Below, piece after piece: positions 41,492 through 49,909 of a DNA stretch of 64,000 bases. Below the pieces are notes generated by a model. That model was given only the letters and a program-made list of their open reading frames with translations, searched no databases and was not told where the DNA came from. Made by a program: the position numbers and the translations under genes. The stretch's first letter is position 1, and each line of letters begins with the position of its first letter. The stretch comes from a virus: the IMG/VR virus record IMGVR_UViG_3300030116_003118, positions 20,495-84,494 of that record; one strand, written 5' to 3'.

Positions 41492-42213
41492 GTTGGAAAT
41501 GGACAAAAGAAGAAAAGGACTTTCTGTGGAAGATTGCACATAGTAAGATGGATGACGGTAAATTACTACCAGACCCATTAGTGGTGCATTTTTACAATCA
41601 GAAATTCCATGATAGAAAAAGAAGTGTAAAAGCAATTGACCATCAGTTGCGAAAACTAAATAAAGAAAAGGAAAATCTAATGAAGATTGAAAAGAAAGTC
41701 ATGGGAAGTAACCATGAAAAGATAGAAAAAGAGGTAAAGAAGATGACAGAAAAACAGTTTCCTACAATGGAAAAAGTAAGAAAGAAACACCCGCGTCACT
41801 ATCCTACGCAGAATAGTGGTATGGGTTGGACTCCTTCTGATGATAAGTATTTGTTGGCTAATTGGTCAGCAAATGACGCAAAAAGAAATTCTACTGCAAA
41901 GCATCTAGGTAGAACACTACATGCTTGTAGAAGCAGACTTTTGAAAATCAGAAAGAATCCTGAATACATGAATAGCATATTGGTTCAAAGCCATGAAGTT
42001 ACCATGCAGGATAAGGGAGTATATTTGGGTTCAGCAGAAATGAATCCAGTGAACTTTAATGACACAAAGAAAGAAGTTAAAGTTAGCAACAGTGCTAGAA
42101 AGCCCGGTCTGCTAGAGCGACTGCTCGATTGGTTGATTCATCGAGGGGAGCGAAAGCATGAGAAGAAGATTCAAAAGGCTGAAGCCAAGTTGCTAAGATT
42201 GCGTGGTGAATGA
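41488..42213 (+). CDS. Protein with two SANT/Myb-like DNA-binding domains
   Basis: A 241-residue protein. SANT-like repeats lie at residues 2-55 (WKWTKEEKDFLW) and about 111-155 (GWTPSDDKYLLANW then TAKHLGRTLHACRSRLLKI), each with spaced tryptophans and a recognition helix. The middle and C-terminus are basic and helical. Probably a DNA-binding regulator. The start MSWKW is part of the SANT fold, not the structural-gene tag. Confidence 0.65.
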   Translation: MSWKWTKEEKDFLWKIAHSKMDDGKLLPDPLVVHFYNQKFHDRKRSVKAIDHQLRKLNKEKENLMKIEKKVMGSNHEKIEKEVKKMTEKQFPTMEKVRKKHPRHYPTQNSGMGWTPSDDKYLLANWSANDAKRNSTAKHLGRTLHACRSRLLKIRKNPEYMNSILVQSHEVTMQDKGVYLGSAEMNPVNFNDTKKEVKVSNSARKPGLLERLLDWLIHRGERKHEKKIQKAEAKLLRLRGE

Positions 42214-42705
42214 ATGATGAGTAATGTTGACGGCTTAGAAATCAGAATCCCTGATTGGAAAGATAAGATAGAATTTTCATACCGTGTGAATACACAACAA
42301 GGATTCCATGATTCTATATGGAACATGTCACAATATGCGTTTGATATTCCCAGAGAGGTTCAAGTGGTGATTGATGACAATGATAAACTTCATATCAGTG
42401 TCGGAACCCCCGGATTTGTATCCTTTGATGGGCAATTCCCAACAGGAATGAAGTTACCGCTAAAAGAGTGGATTCACACACATCCATTCGGTCAAGCGTA
42501 TTTTAGTGCGACTGATAAGAACACGGTGAACATATGGCATTCTAAACTAAACTCTGCTACGGTACTTGGAAAGTATCAAAAAGCAGTTTTAAGATTTAGA
42601 TATAATGATGAAGGTCATCATCTATACACGTTTTCTGAGCGTGAGAATAGATGGAATACTGTCAATAGCGTTATGGAAACGCTTTGGAATGAAGAAGAAG
42701 AGTGA
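42214..42705 (+). CDS. JAMM/JAB-domain metalloprotease-like protein
   Basis: A 163-residue protein with the JAMM signature H88-x-H90-P91 ... S98-x2-D101 (IHTHPFGQAYFSATD), the zinc-binding motif of JAB/MPN deubiquitinase-like proteases. In phages and prokaryotic operons these process or remove ubiquitin-like proteins. The nearby E1-like gene (40901) makes a small conjugation system plausible. Confidence 0.75.
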   Translation: MMSNVDGLEIRIPDWKDKIEFSYRVNTQQGFHDSIWNMSQYAFDIPREVQVVIDDNDKLHISVGTPGFVSFDGQFPTGMKLPLKEWIHTHPFGQAYFSATDKNTVNIWHSKLNSATVLGKYQKAVLRFRYNDEGHHLYTFSERENRWNTVNSVMETLWNEEEE

Positions 42706-42709
42706 TAAG

Positions 42710-42898
42710 ATGTTTGGACAAGAAGCAAGCAAAGTAAAGGTGGAAGACGTTGATTGTGGTGATGAAACCATTCTACGTCTGATGCGTGATGGCGAAGTAT
42801 TCGCTCACGTTACAATAAAAAAGAGTGGGAATTCCCACACGTTTGATGTAATGCAAAGAAACATTACATCAGATAATGGAAGTGGAACGGATGAGTAA
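42710..42898 (+). CDS. Small beta-type protein
   Basis: A 62-residue protein from ATG 42710, with AGTGAT upstream. Alternating hydrophobics (ILRLMRDGEVFAHVTI, SHTFDVMQ) suggest a small beta sheet; ends in a Ser/Gly/Asp tail. A longer upstream frame overlapping the JAMM gene is less likely. It overlaps the lipoprotein gene start. Confidence 0.5.
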   Translation: MFGQEASKVKVEDVDCGDETILRLMRDGEVFAHVTIKKSGNSHTFDVMQRNITSDNGSGTDE

Positions 42899-43331
42899 AG
42901 TAAACCTAGTAGTATTGTTGATGTTATCAACAGTAATAGCAGGTTGTGCTGAAGCAATTCCTGACCCTCCAACGGTTGTTGAAGGAGCAAATGCCCCAGA
43001 GTGGGAATATCTTAATGCAACATATACAGTAATGGTTGATGATAATAATTCAACCGTTCCTGTAGTTGTTCTTGGTAACAACAGCACATGGCTACAGGTT
43101 GATTCCTTTAGGCTAAATGCTACGCACATGAGTTTTGTGACAGAAGACAATGCTATTGTCTTTAACAATAAGTCCTTTACTCTAAGTGGGTATCTATCCC
43201 AAGACGGGATAATTTGGGAAGATGGGTATGCACCTATGATGGGTAACAGTACCCTTTTCTTTCCTAAGTTCCCATATGATATAACTGTAGAATATTCGGT
43301 TGTATATCGTGAATGGACAGGCATGGAGTGA
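42891..43331 (+). CDS. Secreted lipoprotein-like glycoprotein candidate
   Basis: A 146-residue protein from ATG 42891. Residues 1-19 form a signal peptide with lipobox VIAGC (C19), predicting membrane anchoring on the outer face. The mature part carries six N-x-S/T sequons (for example NAT, NNST, NKS), which archaeal cells can glycosylate. It may modify the infected cell surface, for example in superinfection exclusion; that role is inference. Confidence 0.65.
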   Translation: MSKVNLVVLLMLSTVIAGCAEAIPDPPTVVEGANAPEWEYLNATYTVMVDDNNSTVPVVVLGNNSTWLQVDSFRLNATHMSFVTEDNAIVFNNKSFTLSGYLSQDGIIWEDGYAPMMGNSTLFFPKFPYDITVEYSVVYREWTGME

Positions 43332-43335
43332 TAGT

Positions 43336-43755
43336 GTGGCAAAGGCAATAACAGTTAAGTTTCCTGCACCTATGCCCGCAGAAATACCTTGTCCTATTTG
43401 TGCCAAAGGAGATGGTAAAAAAGGATTAGGGTGTGTCGGTTGTGGTTGGGAAGGTAAACTAAAAGTAACTGTTGATGCTAAAATACCAATTCAAAGAGTG
43501 CATATTATACAATATGTCGCTGATAATTTAAGTGCGGTTTCGTCTGAATTAACTCGTTTGTACGGGTTAGTTCCTGAGGTTCATACCTTAGAAGTAATTG
43601 ATGGTGAATTGGGTCAATACGAAATTGTACAAATTAGCAGTTTAGGTGGGGCAGTTTGGATAGCAAATAGACTAGATGAGTTTGAGGCTCCACAATACAT
43701 GTATAACATGAAAGATGTAAATTCCTTTAAGGAGGGTTTGATTCGTGAAAGATGA
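43336..43755 (+). CDS. Zinc-ribbon protein
   Basis: GTG start at 43336 preceded by GGAGTGAT. The 139-residue product has CPICAKGDGKKGLGCVGCGW near the N-terminus, a DnaJ- or zinc-ribbon-like cluster, and an alpha/beta C-terminal part. Function unknown. Confidence 0.55.
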   Translation: MAKAITVKFPAPMPAEIPCPICAKGDGKKGLGCVGCGWEGKLKVTVDAKIPIQRVHIIQYVADNLSAVSSELTRLYGLVPEVHTLEVIDGELGQYEIVQISSLGGAVWIANRLDEFEAPQYMYNMKDVNSFKEGLIRER

Positions 43756-44011
43756 AAGAACAATAGCAAGAATACCAAGAAATGCTTCTGATGAATTAGT
43801 AATCAGAACAGCAAATTTTTGGAATATAGACATAATAGATATGCGTTGGTATAAGAATGGGGAACCAACCCGTAAAGGTTTGAGAGTAAATATGGAAGAG
43901 GGTAAGACTCTTCTGAAAGCAATAAGAAAAGCAATAGGTGATAATGATGATAATAAACAACAAGAAGTTGAATATAACGAGCAAGAACCAAGTGAAGAAG
44001 GTATTGAATGA
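43745..44011 (+). CDS. PC4-like ssDNA-binding/transcription cofactor
   Basis: An 88-residue protein. IIDMRWYKNGEPTRKGLRVNM followed by a helix (TLLKAIRKAI) matches the PC4/Sub1 core, in which the WYK-x-G-E-x-x-P-T-R-K-G hairpin binds ssDNA. PC4 proteins dimerise and act in transcription or replication. The C-terminus is acidic. Overlaps the preceding gene and the next one. Confidence 0.7.
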   Translation: MKDERTIARIPRNASDELVIRTANFWNIDIIDMRWYKNGEPTRKGLRVNMEEGKTLLKAIRKAIGDNDDNKQQEVEYNEQEPSEEGIE

Positions 44012-44207
44012 ATTTCTACCTGATGTATACAAATCTTCTATGGTTTTTGATGAAATAAAAGAATGTATTGAAGACTACGTTATGGCGTTGATGATTTCAA
44101 CCGTAGCCGTTCATGCAGAATCTAGCCGTAAAAAGTTAGATGTAGACCATATACGCTCTGCGGTGGTCTTATTAAAAAGAGGTGATGGACATTTTGAGCA
44201 GAACTGA
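43947..44207 (+). CDS. Histone-fold protein
   Basis: ATG 43947 is preceded by GGTGAT. The 86-residue product shows the histone-fold order: short helix (VKKVLNEFLP), loop, long central helix (FDEIKECIEDYVMALMISTV then AVHAES), then RKKLDVDHIRSAVVLL, corresponding to the RKTV-x-x-EDI-x-x-A end of archaeal histones. It could wrap DNA or pair with host histones. Its frame overlaps the PC4-like gene. Confidence 0.6.
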   Translation: MIINNKKLNITSKNQVKKVLNEFLPDVYKSSMVFDEIKECIEDYVMALMISTVAVHAESSRKKLDVDHIRSAVVLLKRGDGHFEQN

Positions 44208-44331
44208 ATGGTGTATGTGTTGGAGAACCAAATGGGAGTTTGAACACATGGCCGATGATAAGGGCGGTTGTAAACACTGTGGCAAAAAGATTCAGCATTT
44301 CTATATTACAACATATGAGGCGGGACAGTGA
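44185..44331 (+). CDS. Mini zinc-finger protein
   Basis: A 48-residue frame from ATG 44185, or from TTG 44194, which would have better SD spacing. It encodes CMCW ... CKHCGKK, a four-Cys zinc pattern. Overlaps both neighbours by a few bases. Confidence 0.5.
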   Translation: MDILSRTEWCMCWRTKWEFEHMADDKGGCKHCGKKIQHFYITTYEAGQ

Positions 44332-44525
44332 CAGTTTGTTTTAGATGCAATGAAGATAAGGAGCAGTTACTTGCAATAGATAACCCAAGAATAGGGTTCA
44401 AAGATACTGTGTGTTTTGAGTGTGTTGTTACTACACTTAAAGATTATAAAAAGATGCAAGGTATTGAACTAGTAAATAGACTATTCAATTCGGAGAGTGA
44501 GGCAAATGAAGTTCAAAGTGAATGA
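44328..44525 (+). CDS. Small zinc-binding protein
   Basis: GTG start overlapping the previous stop (GTGA). The 65-residue product has CFRCNEDKEQLL and CFECV, a treble-clef-like zinc pattern, followed by a helix. Function unknown. Confidence 0.55.
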   Translation: MTVCFRCNEDKEQLLAIDNPRIGFKDTVCFECVVTTLKDYKKMQGIELVNRLFNSESEANEVQSE

Positions 44526-44682
44526 TTTGTTAGTTAATAGACATACCCATAGAAAGGCTATTGTTGATTCAATAGAAGCAGATTGGCCTATACCAATATA
44601 TGTTCTTGAATATCAAGATGGTAATGGTGGGCAACTTAGAATCAACATGCGCTATGAAAAACATTGGGAGAAGGTTGAATGA
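44506..44682 (+). CDS. Small beta-rich protein
   Basis: A 58-residue protein from ATG 44506, with GAGG upstream. Pattern FKVNDLLVN ... IYVLEYQDGNGGQLRI resembles a small SH3-like barrel. Ends with an overlap into the ligase gene. Unknown function. Confidence 0.5.
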   Translation: MKFKVNDLLVNRHTHRKAIVDSIEADWPIPIYVLEYQDGNGGQLRINMRYEKHWEKVE

Positions 44683-46223
44683 AGTTTTCTGCATTTGCTA
44701 GACTATGTGAAAGTTTGGAGTATGTATCTCCTACTACTAAAGTAAATTTAGTTAGTCAGGCAATGAAAGATATCAATACTAATAATATTATATTGATGAA
44801 AGTTCTTGCATTAGAATTTCCCATTTCCAACATAGGTTCTAAGAGAGTGCAGAAATGGGTTTGTACTGCTCTAGGTATTTTTGATGATGAGTTAGATGAT
44901 TCTATTTATACTTGGGGAGATTTAGCAGAAGCAGTTGCTCAAATAGATGAGGGTAATGAAACTGATTCTAATTATTCTTTGGCGGCAGTTTATTCTATGC
45001 TGTGTTTAGATTATAGTAGAATGGAAGGTAGTAATACTTATGATGTTTTTCAAAAAGCATTCAACTCCTTTAGTGCTAGAGAAAAGAAATGGTTCATTAG
45101 GTACTGGCTGAGAACACCCCGAAATGGTATCAGCAACAAAATACCTTTGAAGATTCTAGGAAAAAGATATCATTATAAACTAAAAGACATAGAATACTTT
45201 AGAATGTTTAATGATGTAGGTACTATAACAGAAGCATTAGAAGGCGGTTATCAACCTGAATGTAAATTAGAACATGGAGTGTTTGTATCTCCAATGCTTG
45301 CTAAACCTAGAAAGGGACAGGAAAGACCAGATAAATATATCATTGATGTAAAGTATGATGGTAACAGATATCAGATTCATAAGAAAGGTGAGGACATTAT
45401 TATTTTTAATCGTAAAGGAAAGATTGTTACAGCGCAGTTTCCTGATGTCGTAGAATCAGTTTCTCATTTTGAGATAGATGATGCAATATTAGATACTGAA
45501 ATATATCCTATTAATCCAAGAGGCGGCGAACCTGCTGAACATAAGTTAATGGCAAAAAGAGTACATAAGAAAAATATTGCAGAAGCAGTAGAACAATGCC
45601 CAGTACAATTAGCAGTTTTTGATGTATTGTCTATCAATGGAGAAGTCTGTATTGATATGGTTTTTTCCGAGAGATTAATACGATTGAAACAATTTGTACC
45701 TGATGTATTTCAAGCAAAGCGATTTGAGTCCGAAAGTATTAAGGCGGCATATAACCTAGCAATTGATTGGGGTTATGAAGGTATTATGATTAAAGATGCT
45801 GATATGGCTTACCAAGCAGGTAAGAGAAGCAAGGGATGGTTAAAGTATAAGCCACCACTAATCGAACTAGATGTTGTCATTACTTCTGCTTCATATGGTG
45901 AAGGCAAAAGAAGTAATGTCTTTGGAACATTTGGTATTTCTGTAAAGGATGGTTCTGACTATGTACCCGTAGGTAAAGTTGGAACAGGATTTTCTGATTG
46001 GGACTTAGATTTCTTAACAAAAGAGTTAAGAAAGAATGTTGATTACTTTGAAGGAGATACCTATTATTTTCTCCCAAGAGTTGTATTGACTGTAAGAAGT
46101 GATTTAGTTTCAACGGATGCTAAAGGAAACATCGGGCTTCGATTTCCAAGAAGCCGCGCTATCCGTCACGACAAGTTTGCTTCTGACGCTGATACGCTGA
46201 CAAGACTACAGGAGATGGCATAA
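44679..46223 (+). CDS. lig: ATP-dependent DNA ligase
   Basis: A 514-residue ligase that seals nicks during viral replication. An N-terminal helical DNA-binding domain (about 1-200) precedes the adenylation domain with motif I KYDGNR (K225 is the AMP acceptor), a DTEIYP motif III-like stretch, EGIMIKD (motif IV) and KYKP (motif V), then an OB-fold domain. Length and domain order match archaeal/eukaryotic ligase I-type enzymes. Confidence 0.92.
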   Translation: MKFSAFARLCESLEYVSPTTKVNLVSQAMKDINTNNIILMKVLALEFPISNIGSKRVQKWVCTALGIFDDELDDSIYTWGDLAEAVAQIDEGNETDSNYSLAAVYSMLCLDYSRMEGSNTYDVFQKAFNSFSAREKKWFIRYWLRTPRNGISNKIPLKILGKRYHYKLKDIEYFRMFNDVGTITEALEGGYQPECKLEHGVFVSPMLAKPRKGQERPDKYIIDVKYDGNRYQIHKKGEDIIIFNRKGKIVTAQFPDVVESVSHFEIDDAILDTEIYPINPRGGEPAEHKLMAKRVHKKNIAEAVEQCPVQLAVFDVLSINGEVCIDMVFSERLIRLKQFVPDVFQAKRFESESIKAAYNLAIDWGYEGIMIKDADMAYQAGKRSKGWLKYKPPLIELDVVITSASYGEGKRSNVFGTFGISVKDGSDYVPVGKVGTGFSDWDLDFLTKELRKNVDYFEGDTYYFLPRVVLTVRSDLVSTDAKGNIGLRFPRSRAIRHDKFASDADTLTRLQEMA

Positions 46224-46224
46224 A

Positions 46225-46722
46225 ATGATTAAAGCGGGTGATATAACGCTAATAAACAATTTGCCGTATAATTGTATTAAAATCGAAGGCGAAACGGCAT
46301 ATTTGAAACTAGTCGGGGAGGAACGTAGGGGTCGTTTCCGAAAGATGGATGCGAAAATGGTTCCCTACCTAGACGAAAATAAAAACTTAATCGTTCCAAA
46401 GGCCAAACCCTTCTCAAGAAGACGTATGTTGAGTTTCAAGTTTATGGATATAGTCAAAGAAGAAGTTGAATTAGGTATATCTCATGATTTGCCTTATGCT
46501 ATAGCCGAATGGTTAGATTCCATCATAAGAGAGTTAGCAACCAAAGCAGAGATAAACGCTCATACGCAACGTAAGAAGGTTATAGATGCAAGTCATTGGT
46601 ATTGGCTAGAAATGAGTCCGACTCAAGGTATAGGTCATTGGCCTGAAAATAGAGAGTATGCTAATGACCATAAAAAATGGCTGATGGAACAAGACAATGA
46701 AATAAAATTTGAGGAAGAATGA
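46225..46722 (+). CDS. Protein with possible second histone fold
   Basis: A 165-residue protein. The first 65 residues are beta-type with a basic patch. Residues about 70-130 show a histone-like helix pattern: a short helix, a long helix (YAIAEWLDSIIRELATKAEI), then AHTQRKKVIDASHWYWL, similar to the end of archaeal histones. A C-terminal acidic tail follows. Histone assignment is tentative. Confidence 0.5.
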   Translation: MIKAGDITLINNLPYNCIKIEGETAYLKLVGEERRGRFRKMDAKMVPYLDENKNLIVPKAKPFSRRRMLSFKFMDIVKEEVELGISHDLPYAIAEWLDSIIRELATKAEINAHTQRKKVIDASHWYWLEMSPTQGIGHWPENREYANDHKKWLMEQDNEIKFEEE

Positions 46723-47121
46723 ATGTTTAGTAAAGGACAGTTAGAAGGAATTTTGTTATCCTTGACAAAACCAGAAGTGCATATGTCAAGGTCTGATGAT
46801 ACCTCTATTGGATATAGAGTTAGAGTTAGAATAAATTTTAGAGGTAGTGAAGAGTTTTTATTGGCTCTTGGCGACACCTTACATAAAAGAGGTATTAAAT
46901 ATACCTTCAAAGAAAAAGAACATAAGAGTAGGCCAAGACCAATATTAACAGTTGGCGGTTTGGTAAACATATGGAAACTTTGTCAGTTAGTACCAGATGA
47001 TTTACCAGACTCAAAAAATATGTGGGCAGACTTTAAAGAAATTATAAGATTAATAGATAATGGTGAACACTTAACCTTAGAAGGGTTTGAAAAGATTTTA
47101 GAACTAAAGGGCGAAATCTAA
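46723..47121 (+). CDS. LAGLIDADG-like domain protein, motif degenerate
   Basis: A 132-residue protein with beta strand-loop-helix layout and the block RPRPILTVGGLVNIWKLCQL followed by LPDSKNMW and LTLEGFEKILELKG. I recognise this from haloarchaeal proteins related to the homing-endonuclease fold. The acidic LAGLIDADG catalytic motif is absent, so it probably only binds DNA. Confidence 0.5.
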   Translation: MFSKGQLEGILLSLTKPEVHMSRSDDTSIGYRVRVRINFRGSEEFLLALGDTLHKRGIKYTFKEKEHKSRPRPILTVGGLVNIWKLCQLVPDDLPDSKNMWADFKEIIRLIDNGEHLTLEGFEKILELKGEI

Positions 47122-47327
47122 TGTTCACAAAACAAGATGTAGAAAAGTTAGCGTGGTTTGCAGAAGACACTATAAAACAAGGATGTCGAGAGTGTAAATA
47201 TGACCAACTTGCATTTACAGCAGCAATCAGTATTGAACCGTTTTCCAGAGTATTTTTTCTGGATATTGATTGTCCTAAATGCGGTGCATCTTATAAAGAA
47301 ATAATGAATATGGAAGAGATTAAATGA
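47121..47327 (+). CDS. Small zinc-ribbon protein
   Basis: A 68-residue protein with CRECKYD and CPKCGASY separated by a beta-type segment, a classical zinc ribbon. Overlaps neighbours on both sides. Function unknown. Confidence 0.55.
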   Translation: MFTKQDVEKLAWFAEDTIKQGCRECKYDQLAFTAAISIEPFSRVFFLDIDCPKCGASYKEIMNMEEIK

Positions 47328-48160
47328 TAGGAATGGAAATAAAAAGACCGATAATTATTGTTGGTAAAGAAGGAACTCCCAAGCAACAGAAGGCTATGGA
47401 GTATCTTAGTGCCGACCCGATTATCAAATATGCTAATGAATATGATGTTGTTGATAATAATAGTATTTCTTTAGAAAGAGGCATCTTAATTAAAGATGTG
47501 ACATACAAACCAAATATAGAATTAATTATTGATTCTATCAATAACTATAGAGGACAGATAGTTATACTATCAAATAACCAAAAAGACGTACCAAAGAAAA
47601 TATTTGAAAAGTGTAAACTAAAGAGAGCAACAAAGAATGTGATGCGTGAAGAAATAGAACAGATTGCACCCGGCTCCAATGATATTGGTGTTGAAAGCCA
47701 AAACATATTTTCTTTGCTTTCTTATTACTGTAAAGAAACTGATAGGGATAGCGTAGTCTCTGAACTCAAATGGAGTAAACCTTTTGATGAGCAGATTTTA
47801 CATTGGGTATCTATGAATATTGGTATTCATAAAGTAGCATACATTGATGCGAAGGTAAAAAGAAGATGGGGCCAAGATTACTTTTATGAGTTGTTAGGTT
47901 ATGCACATGATGGTAAACTAGTATCTAGGCCAAAGTTTCCTGATAGGAAGAAAAAGAACCACAAAGCAGGAATCTGTAGAAAACTAAAACTAAGAACTAG
48001 TGATTATTATTTGCTAGAGCAATTAGTTAAAGATAAAGACTTCGCTAAGTATGCTAGTAAGAAGTTGAATAACTTAGAAAGAAGAGTGCTTAGATTGCCT
48101 GAGCCTGTTAAGAAGAAAAGAAAACTAGTTAGAAAGATTCCAACACTGGGGGATTTTTAA
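47324..48160 (+). CDS. Unknown protein, possible degenerate P-loop
   Basis: A 278-residue protein. It begins with a strand and a glycine loop (IIIVGKEGTPKQQKA) that looks like a Walker A position without the GKT/S, and a later strand IVILSN, recalling clamp-loader-like AAA proteins that lost ATPase activity. The C-terminus is basic. Location two genes before RFC-S would suit a clamp-loader large-subunit-like partner. That is inference. Confidence 0.45.
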   Translation: MIGMEIKRPIIIVGKEGTPKQQKAMEYLSADPIIKYANEYDVVDNNSISLERGILIKDVTYKPNIELIIDSINNYRGQIVILSNNQKDVPKKIFEKCKLKRATKNVMREEIEQIAPGSNDIGVESQNIFSLLSYYCKETDRDSVVSELKWSKPFDEQILHWVSMNIGIHKVAYIDAKVKRRWGQDYFYELLGYAHDGKLVSRPKFPDRKKKNHKAGICRKLKLRTSDYYLLEQLVKDKDFAKYASKKLNNLERRVLRLPEPVKKKRKLVRKIPTLGDF

Positions 48161-48399
48161 TGGCAGGTAAGTTAAAGCATGAACATAGAATTAGAGCCGC
48201 AGAGGAATATGGAAGAAAGTTTAAACAACAGCACTTTCATATCAAAACTCTTGTGGAATGGTGTAATAATTACAAGAGTCAAAGAGGTAAGATTCATAGA
48301 TTTACACAAACAAATAATCAACAGATGGGCAACATATTAAAAATGCATAAGGATTTCGTATATGTGAAACCCTCCACTTGGAAATATGTAGGTGAATAA
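48160..48399 (+). CDS. Basic small protein, possible winged helix
   Basis: A 79-residue protein, basic with many His and Lys residues. Two helices then a beta-type end (KDFVYVKPSTWKYVG) resemble a small winged helix. DNA binding is possible. Confidence 0.5.
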   Translation: MAGKLKHEHRIRAAEEYGRKFKQQHFHIKTLVEWCNNYKSQRGKIHRFTQTNNQQMGNILKMHKDFVYVKPSTWKYVGE

Positions 48400-48606
48400 A
48401 TGACTATTTGGTACTGTGGAGAAAAATCTAAGCACCAAATAGAAACCTGTATAGTTTGCAAACATGAGAACAGACAGTTGTTTGGAATAAGAACCTTTGT
48501 TGAAATAGATAAAGGTTATGTATGTATTCCCTGTATAAATGTATTTGTAAATGATTATATTGTAATGATGAACCCGTGGGATAAATCACTATGGGAGGAA
48601 GAATAA
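48400..48606 (+). CDS. Small zinc-binding protein
   Basis: A 68-residue protein with CIVCKHENRQLFG and CIPCINVF, a four-Cys zinc site. Follows the previous gene directly and has a TAATG junction with the next. Resembles the 44328-44525 protein in layout. Confidence 0.55.
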   Translation: MTIWYCGEKSKHQIETCIVCKHENRQLFGIRTFVEIDKGYVCIPCINVFVNDYIVMMNPWDKSLWEEE

Positions 48607-48998
48607 TGAGAAAAGAGAAACATAAATTTATAATAAGAGAGTTAGAAAGTATGCTAACAGTTATGAAAGATAGATGGGAAAACAAAGAAACAATTAGAAT
48701 GAACGTTGTTTCTGAATATGATAATTTAAAAGATTTAGTTAACGGCTTACCCGATGATTTCATTGGTGTAGACTGGATGAGAGAAAATATACGCACTCAG
48801 AAATCTTTGATTGATGACATGGAAAGAGTTTCAAAGGAACATCTAAAATGGATTGAAAAGTGTGAAGAAGCCGCACAAAGAATTGTGTATTCGATAGACC
48901 TGCATTCACAAGGAGTGTTATCGGAAGCAGAATTGAATGATGTAATATCAATGGAAGGAGAAGTATTAATGTCTTCGATTCCAGAGGAAGGGGTATAA
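48606..48998 (+). CDS. Coiled-coil protein
   Basis: A 130-residue helical protein from ATG 48606 (TAATG overlap), with long heptad-like helices and no motif. It directly precedes the RFC-S gene. Unknown function. Confidence 0.55.
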   Translation: MRKEKHKFIIRELESMLTVMKDRWENKETIRMNVVSEYDNLKDLVNGLPDDFIGVDWMRENIRTQKSLIDDMERVSKEHLKWIEKCEEAAQRIVYSIDLHSQGVLSEAELNDVISMEGEVLMSSIPEEGV

Positions 48999-49000
48999 AT

Positions 49001-49909
49001 ATGCTATGGACAGAAAAATATAGACCACAAAGATTAATAGATATAATAGGACAAGATAAATTTGTAAATGATGCGCAAACATGGAAAGAGCATGGGATGC
49101 CAAATGTATTGTTATACGGCATTGCAGGAACAGGTAAAACTGCGGCAGGTGGTGCATTAGCAAATGAAATACTAGGTGACAATCTATCGGGTAATTACTT
49201 TGAAATAAATGCTTCTGATGACAGAAGACTTGAAACTGTAAGAACCACGATAAAAGAGATTGCTACTTCAATGAAGGTTGGTAATGTACCTCATAAGATT
49301 GTATTGCTTGATGAGATGGATGGGATGACCCCTGATGCTCAAAACGCACTAAAGCGTATAATGGAAAGATATAGTCACAATATTCGTTTTGTGATTACAA
49401 CAAACAATAGAAACAAAATCATTATACCTTTACAATCAAGATGTGCTAACTATTTGTTTAGTAAGTTATCTAATCAAGACATTGAGTATGTATTGAGCAA
49501 AATACTTTCAGAAGAAGATATTGACGGTATTAGCCAAGATGATTTAGAAATGTTTATACCTGTTGTCGGGGGTGACTTGCGTAGGGCAATCACGGAGTTA
49601 CAGGCTTCGGTTGCCAGCAAAACGCCTTTAACAATACAAATAACAAGAATGATGGAACCTTACGACAATATAATGGAACAAATCATTTCTCAACAATATG
49701 AAAATGCACTCAAAGAAATTAATGATTTGCTATCCTTATCGGTAGATATGAAAACAGTTTGTATAAATTTACATGAAAGTGTTATGGGGATGGAGTTAGG
49801 TTCACCAGTTAAATTTAAACTATTAAGAGTTATAGGTGAAGCAGAGTGGAGAAGTAGTAATATGACACCAAAGTTACTAGCCGCTTGGATGGTAGGACAA
49901 ATGATATAA
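49001..49909 (+). CDS. rfcS: Replication factor C small subunit (clamp loader)
   Basis: A 302-residue AAA+ clamp loader. It opens with the RFC box LWTEKYRPQ, Walker A GIAGTGKT (residues 40-47), Walker B VLLDEMD (101-107), sensor 1 ITTNN and the SRC motif (146-148), followed by the lid and a collar domain shortened by a few dozen residues relative to cellular RFC-S. It would load the viral PCNA encoded at 52770. A clear large subunit is not present. Confidence 0.92.
   Translation: MLWTEKYRPQRLIDIIGQDKFVNDAQTWKEHGMPNVLLYGIAGTGKTAAGGALANEILGDNLSGNYFEINASDDRRLETVRTTIKEIATSMKVGNVPHKIVLLDEMDGMTPDAQNALKRIMERYSHNIRFVITTNNRNKIIIPLQSRCANYLFSKLSNQDIEYVLSKILSEEDIDGISQDDLEMFIPVVGGDLRRAITELQASVASKTPLTIQITRMMEPYDNIMEQIISQQYENALKEINDLLSLSVDMKTVCINLHESVMGMELGSPVKFKLLRVIGEAEWRSSNMTPKLLAAWMVGQMI

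Noticed and set aside
41488-42213. MSWKW start as another example of the virion tag
   Set aside because: The tryptophans belong to the SANT repeat that occurs again later in the same protein, and the gene is in the early block.
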